Assembly: GCA_946122785.1 (NCBI GenBank)
Contig: CAMGYJ010000004.1
Span: forward strand, 58,288,679-58,352,678
Origin: Linum tenue
Taxonomy: Eukaryota > Streptophyta > Magnoliopsida > Malpighiales > Linaceae
DNA: 64,000 nucleotides
Reading direction: 5' to 3'
The notes beneath the pieces are model-generated. The model worked only from the letters and a program-made list of their open reading frames with translations. It had not been told where the DNA came from and searched no databases. Shown here piece by piece: positions 13,018-24,300 of this stretch (within the stretch, counting starts at the first letter, position 1; every line of letters starts with the position of its first letter). The translations under genes and the position numbers were made by a program.

Positions 13018-13625
13018 GGCTGCTTCCTCTCTATGGGTTGGCGACGAAGAGGCTTCGCCGCGACGAAGTGGGATGGCGACGGAGAGGCTTCGCAGGCGAC
13101 GAGGGAAGCCGACAAAGAGGGCTGGCGGCGGCGACGAGGGCTGGATTTGGCGACGAAGAGGCTTCGCCGCGATAGATGGCAGGGGGCGAGGGAAGGAGAC
13201 GAAGAGGAAGAGGATCGACGGCGGCGACACGGGCGACGAGGGCTGGCGACGCCGATGGGTTTTCAGAGGAGCTCTGGTATGGTAGGGTTTCGCATAAAGA
13301 AAGAAGACGATTGAAGGGAAAAGGGGAAAGGGGAAAGGGTAGGGCTGCTTAGGGTCCTCGTGTCTCCACTTCCATTTATGTTTTTTATGTTTTTTTAAGG
13401 GAAAAATAACAATAAATTACGTGGACAAGCCACGTCAGAGTCGAATATTGAGTCAGCAACGGAGAAAATTGTTGACCGTCAAATCTGACAGTCAACCCGT
13501 CCCACAGGCCAAATTTGTTCGATAATTTCAAAAGTGGGCCAGAGATGTCTTATTTGAAAAATGGGGCCAAAACTGTCACTAACGCTATACTTCGTGCCAA
13601 ACGAGGGTATTAACCCTAAACTAAA

Positions 13626-13926
13626 TAAATAAATAAAACAGAGAAAAATTATTTTGAACTTCCAGATGTATTCATCGTTTACTTGGCTGGCGGCAAATTG
13701 TAATTCTATACAGTAGAGTTATAGTGGATTGAGGTAGAAGCCAGAAGGTAGTGGGAGGTTTCTGATCCTTGTTATTTTTGTTTGTTCTTCCGGGAAGCCA
13801 CAATGACAACCCATTTCGTTGTATTGGTTCTTGAATTGCTTATCCAATTCTTTTTTACTTAATAGTAAAAGGGCAACTGATTCAAAGAAAAAAAAGCAAA
13901 TAGTAATTCTATCTGCAGTAAATGAG
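13626..13926. other. intergenic spacer between MULE and LINE
   Basis: AT-rich sequence with no gene. It ends with TCTATCTGCAGTAAATGAG (13908-13926), the left target-site duplication of the following LINE insertion. Confidence 0.6.
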
Positions 13927-15528
13927 CAGTGGTTTGTGGTGTATAATCTTCGGGCGCAATGAGATTATATGAAGATTTAAATTTAAGGAAAACGAGATTG
14001 AAGGAGAGGTATATAGTAAATCAATCAATTTGTAAGCCAAGCTTCCTCATGCATCTACAAATGTAAAAAGATAAATTGTAACGTTAGTCACTGGGTTTAT
14101 TAAAAAGATTTATGTTTGATCATAAAAAATATTTATTTTATATGTGGTCATTAATTTAGTTAAATATTTCAAATTTGGCTACTCTACGTCCAACTCCGTT
14201 AATTTTTTTTTTTTTTGGATAGGAAGATAGACGCCAATGGAATCCTAGATTACCGTTAAATTTGTTTGATGTGACACTCAACTCTCAAAGTTAACTGTTA
14301 ACTAAGTAATGTGGCAATTAAAAATAGTAAAAAAAAATAAAATTTAATCTCTTTCAATTTTCAACTCATTTTTACAATAAAGTAAATATGTGAGGACAGA
14401 AAGGGAAAGAATCAAAGCATCATTGGCTGAAATGGGAAACTCTATGTGAGGAGAAGGAAGTGGGGGGCATGGGATTCAAAAACCTCAAAGATTTTAATAT
14501 GACTATGCTTGTTAAGCAAGTCTGGAATGTGATTTCTAGATCGAATTCCCTGATGGCCAGAATTCTTAAAGCCAGGTACTTCCCTAGAACTGATACCCTT
14601 GATGCTAAGCTGGGTTTTAACCCCGGTTTTATCTGGAGAAGTATCATGTCTACAAAAGAGAAGATCAAGGAGGGTTTTAGGTGGCGTGTAGGGAAAGGGT
14701 TATTCGAATTGGGAGAAAGGAAAACATGCATGGAATGGTTGAGGGAAGTATGGAACAGTTCAAGTCTAGAACAAATTCAAAAATTTAGCGTGATTCTCTA
14801 GTATCTCTGGAAGGAAAGGTGTAATCACCTGTTTAACAATCACAAGATCGAAGAGGATCAGATTATCCCAAAGGCTTTGGGCTGGTTGCAAGCCTACTTG
14901 GAAGCTCAGGACACACACCTCCAGCTCAATGGCGCAAAATCAGCAAAGCAGCTTAGGGGACTCTACTGGTTGGATCCCACCTCCAGAAGGAATCTTCAAA
15001 CTCAATTCTGTCGCGGGAGTTCTGAATCAAACGGGTGTTGGATTTGGGTGTATTATCAGGGACTGGAATGGGAGATTTTGTGGTGCGATGGCAAAGAAAG
15101 AAAGAGGATCATGCAGACCCATTGAAGCAGAGGCGAAAGCAATAGTAATGGGGCTTTGCGAGGCGAACATAAGCGGATTCAGCCCTTTGATGGTTGAATC
15201 GGACTGTCAAGTTTTGATCGGGAAGCTGGAGAAAGGGGAAATGGATTTCTCGGAGCTCGGGGTCTGGTGCGAAGAGATTAAGAATCTGGCAAGATGCAAT
15301 GAAGGTATCTCTGGTGTTGCTGTAAAATGGTGTTTTACACCGAGGAAAAACAATGCTACGGCCCATTGGCTGGCCCATGCAATTTCGGGTTGGGATAGGC
15401 AAGTAGTTTGGGTGGATAATCCCCCCTAAGTCTATTATGTTTGTTGGAGAATGATTTGGGTGGGCTGACTTGTAACATGTCTTAAATCTTTGAAATGAAA
15501 AGCCCACAGATTCCCATGAAAAAAAAAA
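13927..15528 (+). mobile_element. 5'-truncated chimeric LINE insertion
   Basis: This is flanked by a 19-bp direct repeat, TCTATCTGCAGTAAATGAG, at 13908-13926 and 15529-15547, and ends in an A tract (15519-15528): the mark of target-primed reverse transcription. From about 14390 it is the 3' part of a plant LINE. 14460-14760 encodes the region after the reverse transcriptase (GGMGFKNLKDFNMTMLVKQV), and 14950-15429 an RNase H-like domain. The 5' part (13941-14387) is not LINE but a diverged copy of the sequence just downstream of VIR (10677-10809), with about 314 extra bases near 14029-14341. No complete protein is encoded. Confidence 0.75.
14929..15429 (+). pseudogene. LINE RNase H-like domain (RVT_3 type), remnant
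   Basis: An open frame encodes the C-terminal RNase H-like domain of a plant LINE polyprotein: GWIPPPEGIFKLN, a strand with GFGCIIRDWNG, the acidic motif EAEAKAIVMGL, VESDCQVLIGKL, and a final NNATAHWLAHAI where a catalytic Asp is usual or replaced by Asn. It is followed by the 3' tail of the insertion. The upstream reverse transcriptase is missing, so this is a dead fragment. It differs clearly from the RNase H domain of the neighbouring minus-strand LINE. Confidence 0.7.
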
Positions 15529-15592
15529 TCTATCTGCAGTAAATGAGTTTTTTTTTGGTAAGAACAGGGCGCAAAGGGCGCCCTAACCTTTA

Positions 15593-18500
15593 TTAAGCAC
15601 GAACAAAGCGGGGGGTTTCACCCCCCACACGATCAAACATCAGCCAGTACAGAAGCTTAGTGTCAGGCCTGTCTAAAATATGCACCCCAATCGATTGTGA
15701 GTGACCCATGGAAGCTAAATAATCCGTGGCGAAGTTTGCTTCGCGGAAAACATGATCAATCCTAACGGTCCAGTTGCGGTTGAGTCTCTGTCGGATCACT
15801 GCCACCTGAGTGAAGTGGATGTTGCTCGGCGTCGCCTTGTCAATCAGGTTCTTTGCAGTGGACGAGTCGGTCTGTAGAATCACCTTCCTGGCTCCCTGTT
15901 CCCAGGCGAGGTCCAACCCATACACAATCCCAGCCAGCTCTGCACGAGTGATTGAACCCCCTCCAAGGTTCGCAGTGAATGCTTTGAGAAACCGGCCATC
16001 ACTCCCCCGCATGATGTCGCCGCAACTCGTGCTCTCTGGAGAGAAGGTGACTGAGCCATCTTTATTGACACAGACCCAGTCCTGCGCCGGTGGTTGCCAG
16101 CCAATTTGGCGCTGCTCTCGGAGTCCCCCTCCTCCGAAAATGGATCTCTCCTTCTCGAGTGCTTGAATAGTCTGGTCTCAGAGCTGTTTTGTGTGGAACT
16201 GGATTTGTGTATGAGTCTTCAGCTCCCCTTGGAACACGTAACCATTCCGGTTCTTCCATAGAAGCCAACATGTCCCTGCAAAAAGAGTACTGTCGATGAT
16301 ATGGCTTTTATCCGAAATGTAGTACAGAGACCACCTGTGTAAGTCCGGCTCGAAAAACCGTGAATTGGGCTCCTCTCCTAGCAACTCCGCCCAGGTCGCG
16401 CGGGCGTAGGGACAATCCCGGAGTACGTGCAGCGTCGTTTCCGGGCCTTCTCCACATATTTTGCAGCTGGTGTTGGTCGTCAGATGCCTCCTTCCTCTCT
16501 CCGCGTTCGTCAGCAGCCGGTCGTGATTTAGCAGCCAAAGGAACGCCCGGATTCTCTGCAATGCCGGTGTTCTCCACACCGAGCGCCAGATTGGTTGGCC
16601 AGCAGCTTGGTTCTCCGTGGTGTCCGTCAGATCGTACGCCGAGCGCAATGTGAACTCGCCATTTGGGGTGAAACACCATACCCTCACGTCGTCTTCCGCC
16701 TCCGTCGGGATAGGGTGGAGCAAAACCTGCGAAACAAGCGGCTGGGGTAAATAGTAATGAAGAAACTCAATGTTCCACTTACCATTGAGCACGAAATCGG
16801 CGACAGGCATGTCGAGCAGCGCCGGGGGGAGGTTCTGCGCATAGTCTTTGAGGGTGGTGGTGTCGTCCAACCACCGATCGCTCCAGAACTTGGCCGAGAG
16901 GCCATTCCTCACGTTCCACGTCGTCGCCTCCTCGGTTAGGTGAGCTACCCGCAGCACACCTCTCCAGAGATTCGAGAGCCGCCCAGTGGTGAGAAATCTT
17001 CTGCCAGTTGTTGTATTCCTCGAGTACTTCGAGAGGATGACCCTGGCCCACAGCTCGTCCGGTTTAGTGAGCAACCTCCAGGCAATTTTCAGCATATAGG
17101 CTTCGTTGGTTCTGGTAGAGTCCCTCAGCCCCAGACCCCCTTCCTCTTTCGGTCGGCACAGCGTTTCCCAGTCGACGAGGTGAATCTTGCGGCCCTGGTC
17201 GGTGCTACCCCAGATAAAGGCTCTTATCTTCCTATCAATGTACTCCCTCACACTGCGGGGAGGAAAGTTGTCTGCATTGTATAGGCAGGAAGAGAAGCCA
17301 ACACTGACTGAGCTAGAGTGATCCGACCTGCTAGGGATAGCGTGGATGCCTTCCAACCTGCCAGGCGGGTGTCTATCCTGTCAATCAGTTGCTGGAAGGT
17401 GGCCTTCGTGACCCGATCGTGAATAACCGGGACGCCCAGGTATCTGCCCAAATTCTGGGTGGTCGGGATTTGAAGCTCATCACTCAAGCTAATCCGACAA
17501 TCCGTGGTTGTGTTAGCTGAGAAAAACACTCTAGATTTGGGTCTGCTGACCTGCTGTCCTGAGGAAGCCCCGAATTGCTCAAAGCAATCATTTATCACCT
17601 GCACCTGGGCTCTGGTCGCCTCCCCAAATAGGATCAAATCGTCCGCAAAGAAGAGGTGAGAGAGTGCTGGTCCCGTCTGCGTCAGCTGAATCGGTTTCCA
17701 GCTGCCCCCCCCCCCCCCCCCCCGCACCGCTTCATCAATAATGTGCCCCAATCTTTCCATGCAGAGCGTAAACAGGTAGGGGGACAGAGGGCACCCCTGT
17801 AGAAGACCTCTGGTTGGCTGAAAATGCTCCGTTAGGCCCCCGTTCCATTGAATTTGCATGGAAGCCGATGAGATGCACGCCATGGTTAGATCGACGAAAT
17901 TACTGGGGGCCCCTGCAGCAGTTAAGATGTCTTTGAAAAAACCCCATCTTATCCGATCATAGGCCTTAGCTAAATCCACCTTCAACACCATCCAACCTCG
18001 CCTGCCCCTTCGAGCTCGCATCGAGTGTATGACTTCCTGCAAGATGCAGATGTTATCAGTGATATGGCGACCAGGGACAAAGCTAGTTTGGGTTTCATGG
18101 ACCAGGGAGGGCATTAAGATCTTTAGCCGCTCCGCCAGGCACTTAGTAACCGCTTTGTAGGCCACATTGCATAAACTGATGGGCCTGAATTGATCGATGG
18201 CGGTTGGCTGCAGCAATTTCGGGATAAGGACTAGGATCGTGGAATTAACTTCCTTGATCTTCTCCGGGTTATTTCAGCAGTCTAGGGCAAATTGCGTCAG
18301 TGACTGACCGACCGTCTCCCAGCATTTCTGGAAGAAAAGTGGGTTGAGACCATCCTTCCCCGGTGCCTTAAGAGCACCCATTGCCTGAATAGCACCACGA
18401 ATTTCCTCCATATTAGGCATAGCGGCGAGCGGCTGCCACCTGTCGGGCTCGAGAACAGGAAAGTTTGCCTCGATGGCAGGAAGATCCCCCCCTCGTCCCT

Positions 18501-19694
18501 GTAGAGCTGACTGAAAAATACCCGAGCCATCTCTAGAAGACACGCCTGATCTTCGATCCAATTGCCCGCATCATCTTTCAGCATAACCACCCGATTCCTA
18601 CTCCTTCTCCTGAGGGTTCTGGCGTGGAAGTAGGCTGTGTTCTTGTCTCCCGAACTAATCCACTCGAGTCTAGCTTTCTGGCACCAGAGAAGCTCTTCTT
18701 GAAAGAGCACTACCTCGAGCTCCTCCTGGGCTTGTTGAAGTTGGGCGGAATTCCCTGTCCCATTACCATTTTGCTCCAGCTCTTCAATGCGGCGAAGAAG
18801 ATTATCTTTCCTCCTAGTAACATGGCCGAACACAGTCCTGTTCCACACCCCAGCATCTCGTGCGAAAGCCTCCGCCGAGGACGTGAAGGAGTGGCCCTTT
18901 GCCCAAGCTTCATCCATCATTTCCCAGAACTCTTCATGTGTGAGCCAGGCAGCCAAAAAACGGAAAGGCTTGGGACCGCCAGGAGCGTGTAGTTCTCTCA
19001 AGGAAACTAGAAGCGGTCGGTGATCCGACTTGTTCATGCGTGGGAGATGTCTCACAACTGTTTCGGGGAAGGCTGAGATCCAATCATTATTTGCCAGTCC
19101 CCGATCCAACCTTTCCCGGAGGCCTGTTTTGAACCATGTGTAAGCCGGTCCTACGAAGCCCAAATCAATCAGCTCAGTGTCTTGTACTACATCTTGGAAG
19201 TCGCGAATACGGGATGCATCGAATGGGGCACCCCCTAGCTTTTTCGAAGGGTTGATGATTGAGTTGAAGTCCCCCACCAGTAGCCAGGGTTGGGCCATCC
19301 CTGCAGCAATGGATCTTAAGAAATCCCATAACTCTCGCCGTTGCATCGGTGCTGGACAACCGTAAATGGCCGATAGTTGCCATGCAACATCCTGCTGTAG
19401 CCTCCCCTGAACCTGCACGTGGAGACATTGCTGGTGAGCATGAATTCTAGTAATGTTAAGGTCATTCGAATCCCAAAGGATCCAAATGCCCCTAGAGAAG
19501 CCAATAGCATCTACTACAAGTTCTTTGTCGTAACCCATATCCCGAATAACTTTCATAGCGCGGTCCCCACTTATTCTAGGTTCCATGATGATCACAATAT
19601 GGGGTTTAAATTTTCTACGATACTCACGAAAAGCACGTAAAAAACCCTTGCCCCCTGCTCCCCTACAATTCCATGAAAAAATTTTATAATCCAT
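15593..19694 (-). pseudogene. LINE ORF2: endonuclease, reverse transcriptase, zf-RVT, RNase H (disrupted)
   Basis: The endonuclease lies at the start (MDYKIFSWNCRGAGG, an EPR motif, LVGDFNSIINP, NKSDHRPLLVS). After a frameshift near 18500 the reverse transcriptase follows (APGKDGLNPLFFQKCW, FRPISLCNVAYK, LLQGCPLSPYLF and the catalytic FADDLILF). Another shift near 17270 leads into the zf-RVT region (CKICGEGPETTLHVLRDCPY) and the RNase H domain (16012-15593, ILQTDSSTAKNLI). Stops: TGA near 18274 and TGA at 16178-16180, each followed by continued homology in the same frame. A run of 19 C (17705-17723) codes for polyglycine inside the reverse transcriptase. The protein was once complete but cannot be made now. 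Confidence 0.85.
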
Positions 19695-19726
19695 AAAAAG
19701 GTGGGTTAGAAAGGTACTCCCTTATA

Positions 19727-21083
19727 TCACGCGTTCGACGGGACGGACCCGGCGCTGTATTTGCCCGAGGAACTTGTCTGCATGCTCTCGTCCGGAGGTT
19801 CAGAGCTCATCTGGTGGTTACCCGAGCCTATATCCGGCGGTCGGCCATTGCCACCCGCGGTGGTCATAAAAACCGGCGGTACCAGCGGCTCTCCGCCACT
19901 CTGCATGGGAGCCTTCTCCAGGGTCACGTCCTCCAAGGGATTATTAGTTTCATGCATGGTCTGGTGGATCCCAGTTAGCTGATTTTCACGTGAGCACTGC
20001 CCGTTTCCCAATCCCTGTAAAGCTTTCGGTGTTGGCTCCCTAGGTATGTTCATTGGAGTGCTCTCCTTTGGATCCCGCCCTGCTTGTTCCTGCACCCTAG
20101 GGTGTTTGTTCCGGCTTTGGGTTCGCTGCTGTTTGGCCCTGCTCAGCTCACTCGGCTCGCGGGTGTCAGTCTCCGCCTCCGCTGGTTCGGTGTGTAATTC
20201 GGACTGCTCTTCCAAAACCGCAAATCGTGACCCTCCAGCTTTCTTCTGAGCTTTGTCGCTAGGCACTCCTCCCCGATTAGAGTTCGTCCCCACCTCTCTC
20301 TTGGACGGACGGGGTTTTCTTTTGGCTATCATCCACTCCCCATACAGGTTCTCTGGTTGTGGTGTCGGGGGGGGGGGGGGGGGGGGGGGTGGTTTCCGTT
20401 GCGACAGCTTCCGCTTCCATAGGTGTCTGCGATCTGCTACAGTAGCATGCACCTCTCTCTGCATAGGTCCCGCAGTTCAAGCATATCTTCTCCAAACCTT
20501 CATACTGGATAAAGTACCTCTTTCCCTTGATAGAAAATTTCGAGAGTAAGGGTTTCGTAAGGTCCACCTGCACACAGACTCGGGCGTAGTCACTCCTTGC
20601 CGGTGTACGTGTGGCCTCATCGATCCGAATTGGCCTCCCGATGCGTCTGCCAATTTTCATAACAGCATCCTCGTGAAAATACTGTATAGGGATCTCAAGC
20701 AGCCGCGCCCAGACCAGAGTCGAAGAGACTTCATGATTGTACGGGTCGAAGTCGCGGTCCCACATGTGCACTGACAAATAGTTCTGTCCGATCATCCATG
20801 GCCCATTCATGACCGCCCGATCGTAATCCAGGCCACTGGTAAACCGAACCAGAAAGTAGCTGTTCTTCATGGACGTGACTTGGATCCCTCCTGCCTTAGC
20901 CCATAACGTATTCAGGCGTAGAGAGACCGCAGTGTATGATACAGACCTCCCCAACGCTCTGACGACAAGGGCAGACCGGAATTTTCGACAGTAAGTGCGC
21001 TCTTCCGCTGCGGTGAAGTATATTGGCGGACACGTGGGGTCCTCTTCTCCATCAAAGCCCTCGTCGAGGCCGTCTTGGCGCAT
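19727..21083 (-). pseudogene. LINE ORF1 (DUF4283/zinc-knuckle protein), frameshifted
   Basis: The first frame (21083-20277) encodes a DUF4283-like domain (YFLVRFTSGLDYDRAVMNGP, then GPWMIGQNYLSVHMWDRDFD) and the start of a zinc knuckle (KICLNCGTYAERGAC). The second frame (20464-19727) continues with a Pro-, Glu- and Lys-rich tail. The two overlap around a run of 23 G (20367-20389) that encodes polyproline in minus-strand reading. Slippage in this run, plus a shift near the knuckle, explains the split. In the family, ORF1 binds LINE RNA. Confidence 0.75.
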
Positions 21084-21128
21084 CGCCGCCGCAGTATCCT
21101 CGCTATCGGAATCAGCAGTAACCTTTTT

Positions 21129-21313
21129 AATGAGAAAATAAAATAAGTTTTCAGAAAATATAAACTGGGAAATTGAAAGTTTCCGTTTTCCCTCTCGCCG
21201 CCATTTCCTTCTACTTCCACTGAGTTTGCACTACTTCTCTTCTTCTAGAATCTAGGGTTTCTCGATCTCAGGCTGTTGCCTGGGCTTCTACACTCTAAAA
21301 GGGCTCCACCAAA
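21129..21313 (+). promoter_or_regulatory. APC2 promoter-proximal region and 5' UTR
   Basis: Only about 185 bp separate the LINE 5' end from the APC2 start codon. The last part (TCTAGGGTTTCTCGATCTCAGG and onward) looks like a plant 5' UTR. No convincing TATA box was identified. Core promoter elements must be in this gap or within the LINE. Confidence 0.45.
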
Positions 21314-24300
21314 ATGGAAGAATCCTCGTCTCCATCAGTGTGCGATTTCGAGCTTCTGGACACCTTGGGCGGCGATTCCATTAAAGAAATTCTCGATAGC
21401 TACAATGGCTTCTGTTCGACCTCCGACGCTCTTCTCAACCCCACCTCCGTCAACCTCTCCGTCGGTCGTGAATTCGTATCACACGCCGGCGTGCTCTGCA
21501 AGCACGGACTCCACTCCCTTGTGCGCGACCTGTTCCTCAAATCTTTGGAGGTAAGCAGGCATCCGCGTCCTCTTGCAGTCAAATTGGAAGCAATTGATCG
21601 GTTTTTGTCTGTGGATTGTTGAATACAGACGGTTTACATTTTCCGTGCCTGCCAGGAAACTTTTGAGAGACGCGGAGCTTTGAGATTTTGGCAGCATTTT
21701 GATGCTTATAAGGACGATTCATTGGAGAAGAAGAGTAAGAATATAGCTCCAGTATGTAACTACGGCGACTTGCTTTTATTTTTCAAAAGAAATTGTTGGA
21801 GAGTGGGTGTGTTAGGTGATTCTGTTTATGGTTCTGAGCCCTTGTGAGTATTAAAATGCAGATTGATGACAGTGAGGTCCAGCAAGTGTTGTGTAAAGCA
21901 CTTGATGAGATTTCGGCCGTGAAACGATATCAGGAAAACTGCTTGTTGATGTTGGTTGATGCTTTAGAAACCGATGACGAGAGGCAATATCTTCGCTCAA
22001 AGTATCAATTGGTGGTATCTTCAGTTCTTATGGCTAGCCTTCCGCGGCATTTTCCTGGTATGCCTCTTCCTCTTGGTGATTATGTGCGTAGGTATCTGAT
22101 TGCTTTTCTTATTCCACGCTGGATAGTATTCAGATGTTAAAGCTACTTTCTTGTTGTAAAACTGTTTGATCTGCTTCAAGTTTCTGATTCCTCTACTCCT
22201 TTCTTTCCCTAACTTACGAAATTGTTCCTTAGAAATACTACACTCGTATTTTAAGGGGAAGTTGGAGGAACTAAGTGCAATCATGAAGGGAGAGAGTGAA
22301 GGTGACGATGACTCTGAAAACGATGATATGGAATTAGATGAAGAAGGAAAATCATCTCATAAAAATGGAGCTATGGATGTTGATGAATGTTTTTCCCAGG
22401 GTAAGTTTACTGAGAATAACAAATTGGTGAAGAACATCGGGGAGGTAGTACGCCATCTCAGAAGTCTTGGATTTACTTCTTTGACTGAAGATGCTTATGC
22501 CTCTGCCATCTTTCTGCTTCTCAAGGTGAGCTTCTGCTATTGGTTTTGCGTTAGAATTCAACCTTGCAATATCTTTCTTTGTTATTTTTCAATTTTAAGT
22601 GATACCGTGTAGACAAACAATCGTTTGCCTTATGAATGAAGCTGTACTTACTAATTGGATGGCAGGATAAAGTAAATGATCTCGCTGGTGATGATTACAG
22701 AGGTTCAGTTTTGGAGTCGATCAAACATTGGATACAGGTCTGTCTACCGTTGTTTGACATTTTCATTTGTCCTAACTAAGGTTTTTAGAGATAATTTATT
22801 TAGTGAATGGAAACGCCAGATCTGGAGACTATATACTTAGTGTTGGTGAAAAAGCGGTCAACGTATCATTATGCCTAAGTTCCTCATCACTTGTAAGAAC
22901 TGCTTTGTTAATGTAGTCAGTTAATTGACTAGTCAGGAGTCCTAAGATTTAAATCATCCTCTGTTTTACTAGGGCATCTACAATGAAATGATGTCTTGGC
23001 ATATACTTTGGTTCCTGCCGAACTGCTTGCACATTTTCTCTTTCTGGTGTCTCTCATATGCGGACTGACTCTTATATCCTTTATCGAGTTACTATATTGC
23101 GTGGTAAGAGCCTGATCATATCATCCATGGTGGCCAGGCTGTTCCTCTCCAGTTCTTGACTGCGCTTCTGGAATATCTTGGTGATTCCATTAGCCAAAGT
23201 AGTCCTTCAGCTAGTAAAGTATCACCTTTGGCTTCTCAGTCATCACCACTGTATCCTGCAAGCAATGCACCTTCCGAAGGACTCATCAGATGGCAATTGC
23301 GGCTGGAGTATTTTGCTTATGAGACATTACAAGACTTGAGAATTGCCAAGCTGTTTGAAATTATTGTTGACTATCCTGACAGGTAAAACCTTATTGCCTT
23401 TGACGTTTGGGTGTCCCCAGCTGGTTCAAATCTCAGAATGAAGTTATGCTATTTAATTAGTTAACATGAGAAGTTTAATAATGTCGGGCTGATCATAAGA
23501 TTCTTATCTGAAGCATGATTTACTATGACCAGCAAATGAAGTTGCATGGCTTTTGCAATTTGTTTCTTCGGTACTAATCTTGCTTTTTGTTCAAATGGTA
23601 CTAGTTGTAGATAAAGCATACCTGCTGAACTCTTTTGCCATATACTGAGTTCAATTTATTACTGGATTTCACATCTTCATATTTCTAACGAGTTAGTGGT
23701 CTCTGCAGCTCTCCTGCCATTGAGGACCTGAAACAATGCCTTGAGTATACAGGACAACATTCTAAGCTTGTGGAGTCCTTCATTTCAGCACTACGATATC
23801 GTTTACTCACCGCTGGTGCTTCAACCAATGATATATTGCACCAGTATGTCTCAACTATAAAGGCATTACGAACAATTGATCCAACTGGTGTGTTTCTTGA
23901 AGCTGTTGGTGAACCAATAAGAGATTACTTACGGGGTCGAAAGGATACCATAAAATGCATTGTGACCATGCTTACTGATGGAAGTGGAGGGAATGCCGCT
24001 GCATCTGGGATCACTGGGGATAGCCTACTTGAAGAGCTAAACAGGGATGATGAAGGGCAGGATAATATTGGTGCAAATGACGACTTCAATACTGATGACA
24101 AGCAGGCATGGATAAATGCTGCTAAGTATGTGAAGCTAGTTTCTATTTAGATAGATGTTCATTAACTTGGAACTTCATATTTTGGCTGATTAGGCAACAT
24201 ATGGTTCAAATTACAACATTGTGACCTCCACTTCATTGTTGCTTGCATTTTAGCTGGGAGCCTGATCCTGCAGAGGCTGATCCATTGAAGGGAAGCAGGA

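Larger units (their letters stand above)
10810..13616. mobile_element. MULE with 213-bp terminal inverted repeats carrying a GRF gene
   Basis: The termini begin GGGTTAATACCCTCGTTTGG. The inverted repeats 10810-11022 and 13404-13616 match apart from one base seen by eye (10906). The perfect 9-bp target duplication TAAACTAAA flanks the element (10801-10809, 13617-13625). Long terminal inverted repeats plus a 9-bp duplication are typical of Mutator-like elements. There is no transposase; the only coding content found is the minus-strand GRF gene at 12402-13017. The left half holds GC-rich minisatellites (11290-11460) and an imperfect duplication near 11597-11712. The near-identical ends suggest recent insertion. 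Confidence 0.85.
15548..21128 (-). mobile_element. nearly full-length plant LINE (L1-like)
   Basis: This lies on the minus strand and ends in a poly(A) tract (T run 15548-15557) placed directly against the target duplication of the preceding LINE. It contains ORF1 (about 21083-19727: DUF4283-like RNA-binding region, Cys-rich knuckle, Pro/charged tail) and ORF2 (19694-15593: endonuclease, reverse transcriptase, zf-RVT, RNase H). It is inactivated by several frameshifts and two in-frame TGA stops (near 18274 and 16178). No certain target duplication was found; only AATGAG is shared at the two ends. The 5' end is about 185 bp upstream of the APC2 start codon, head to head with that gene. Confidence 0.85.

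Noticed and set aside
15548..21135. Target-site duplication AATGAG for the minus-strand LINE
   Set aside because: Six AT-rich bases shared by chance are too weak; the ends were left approximate.
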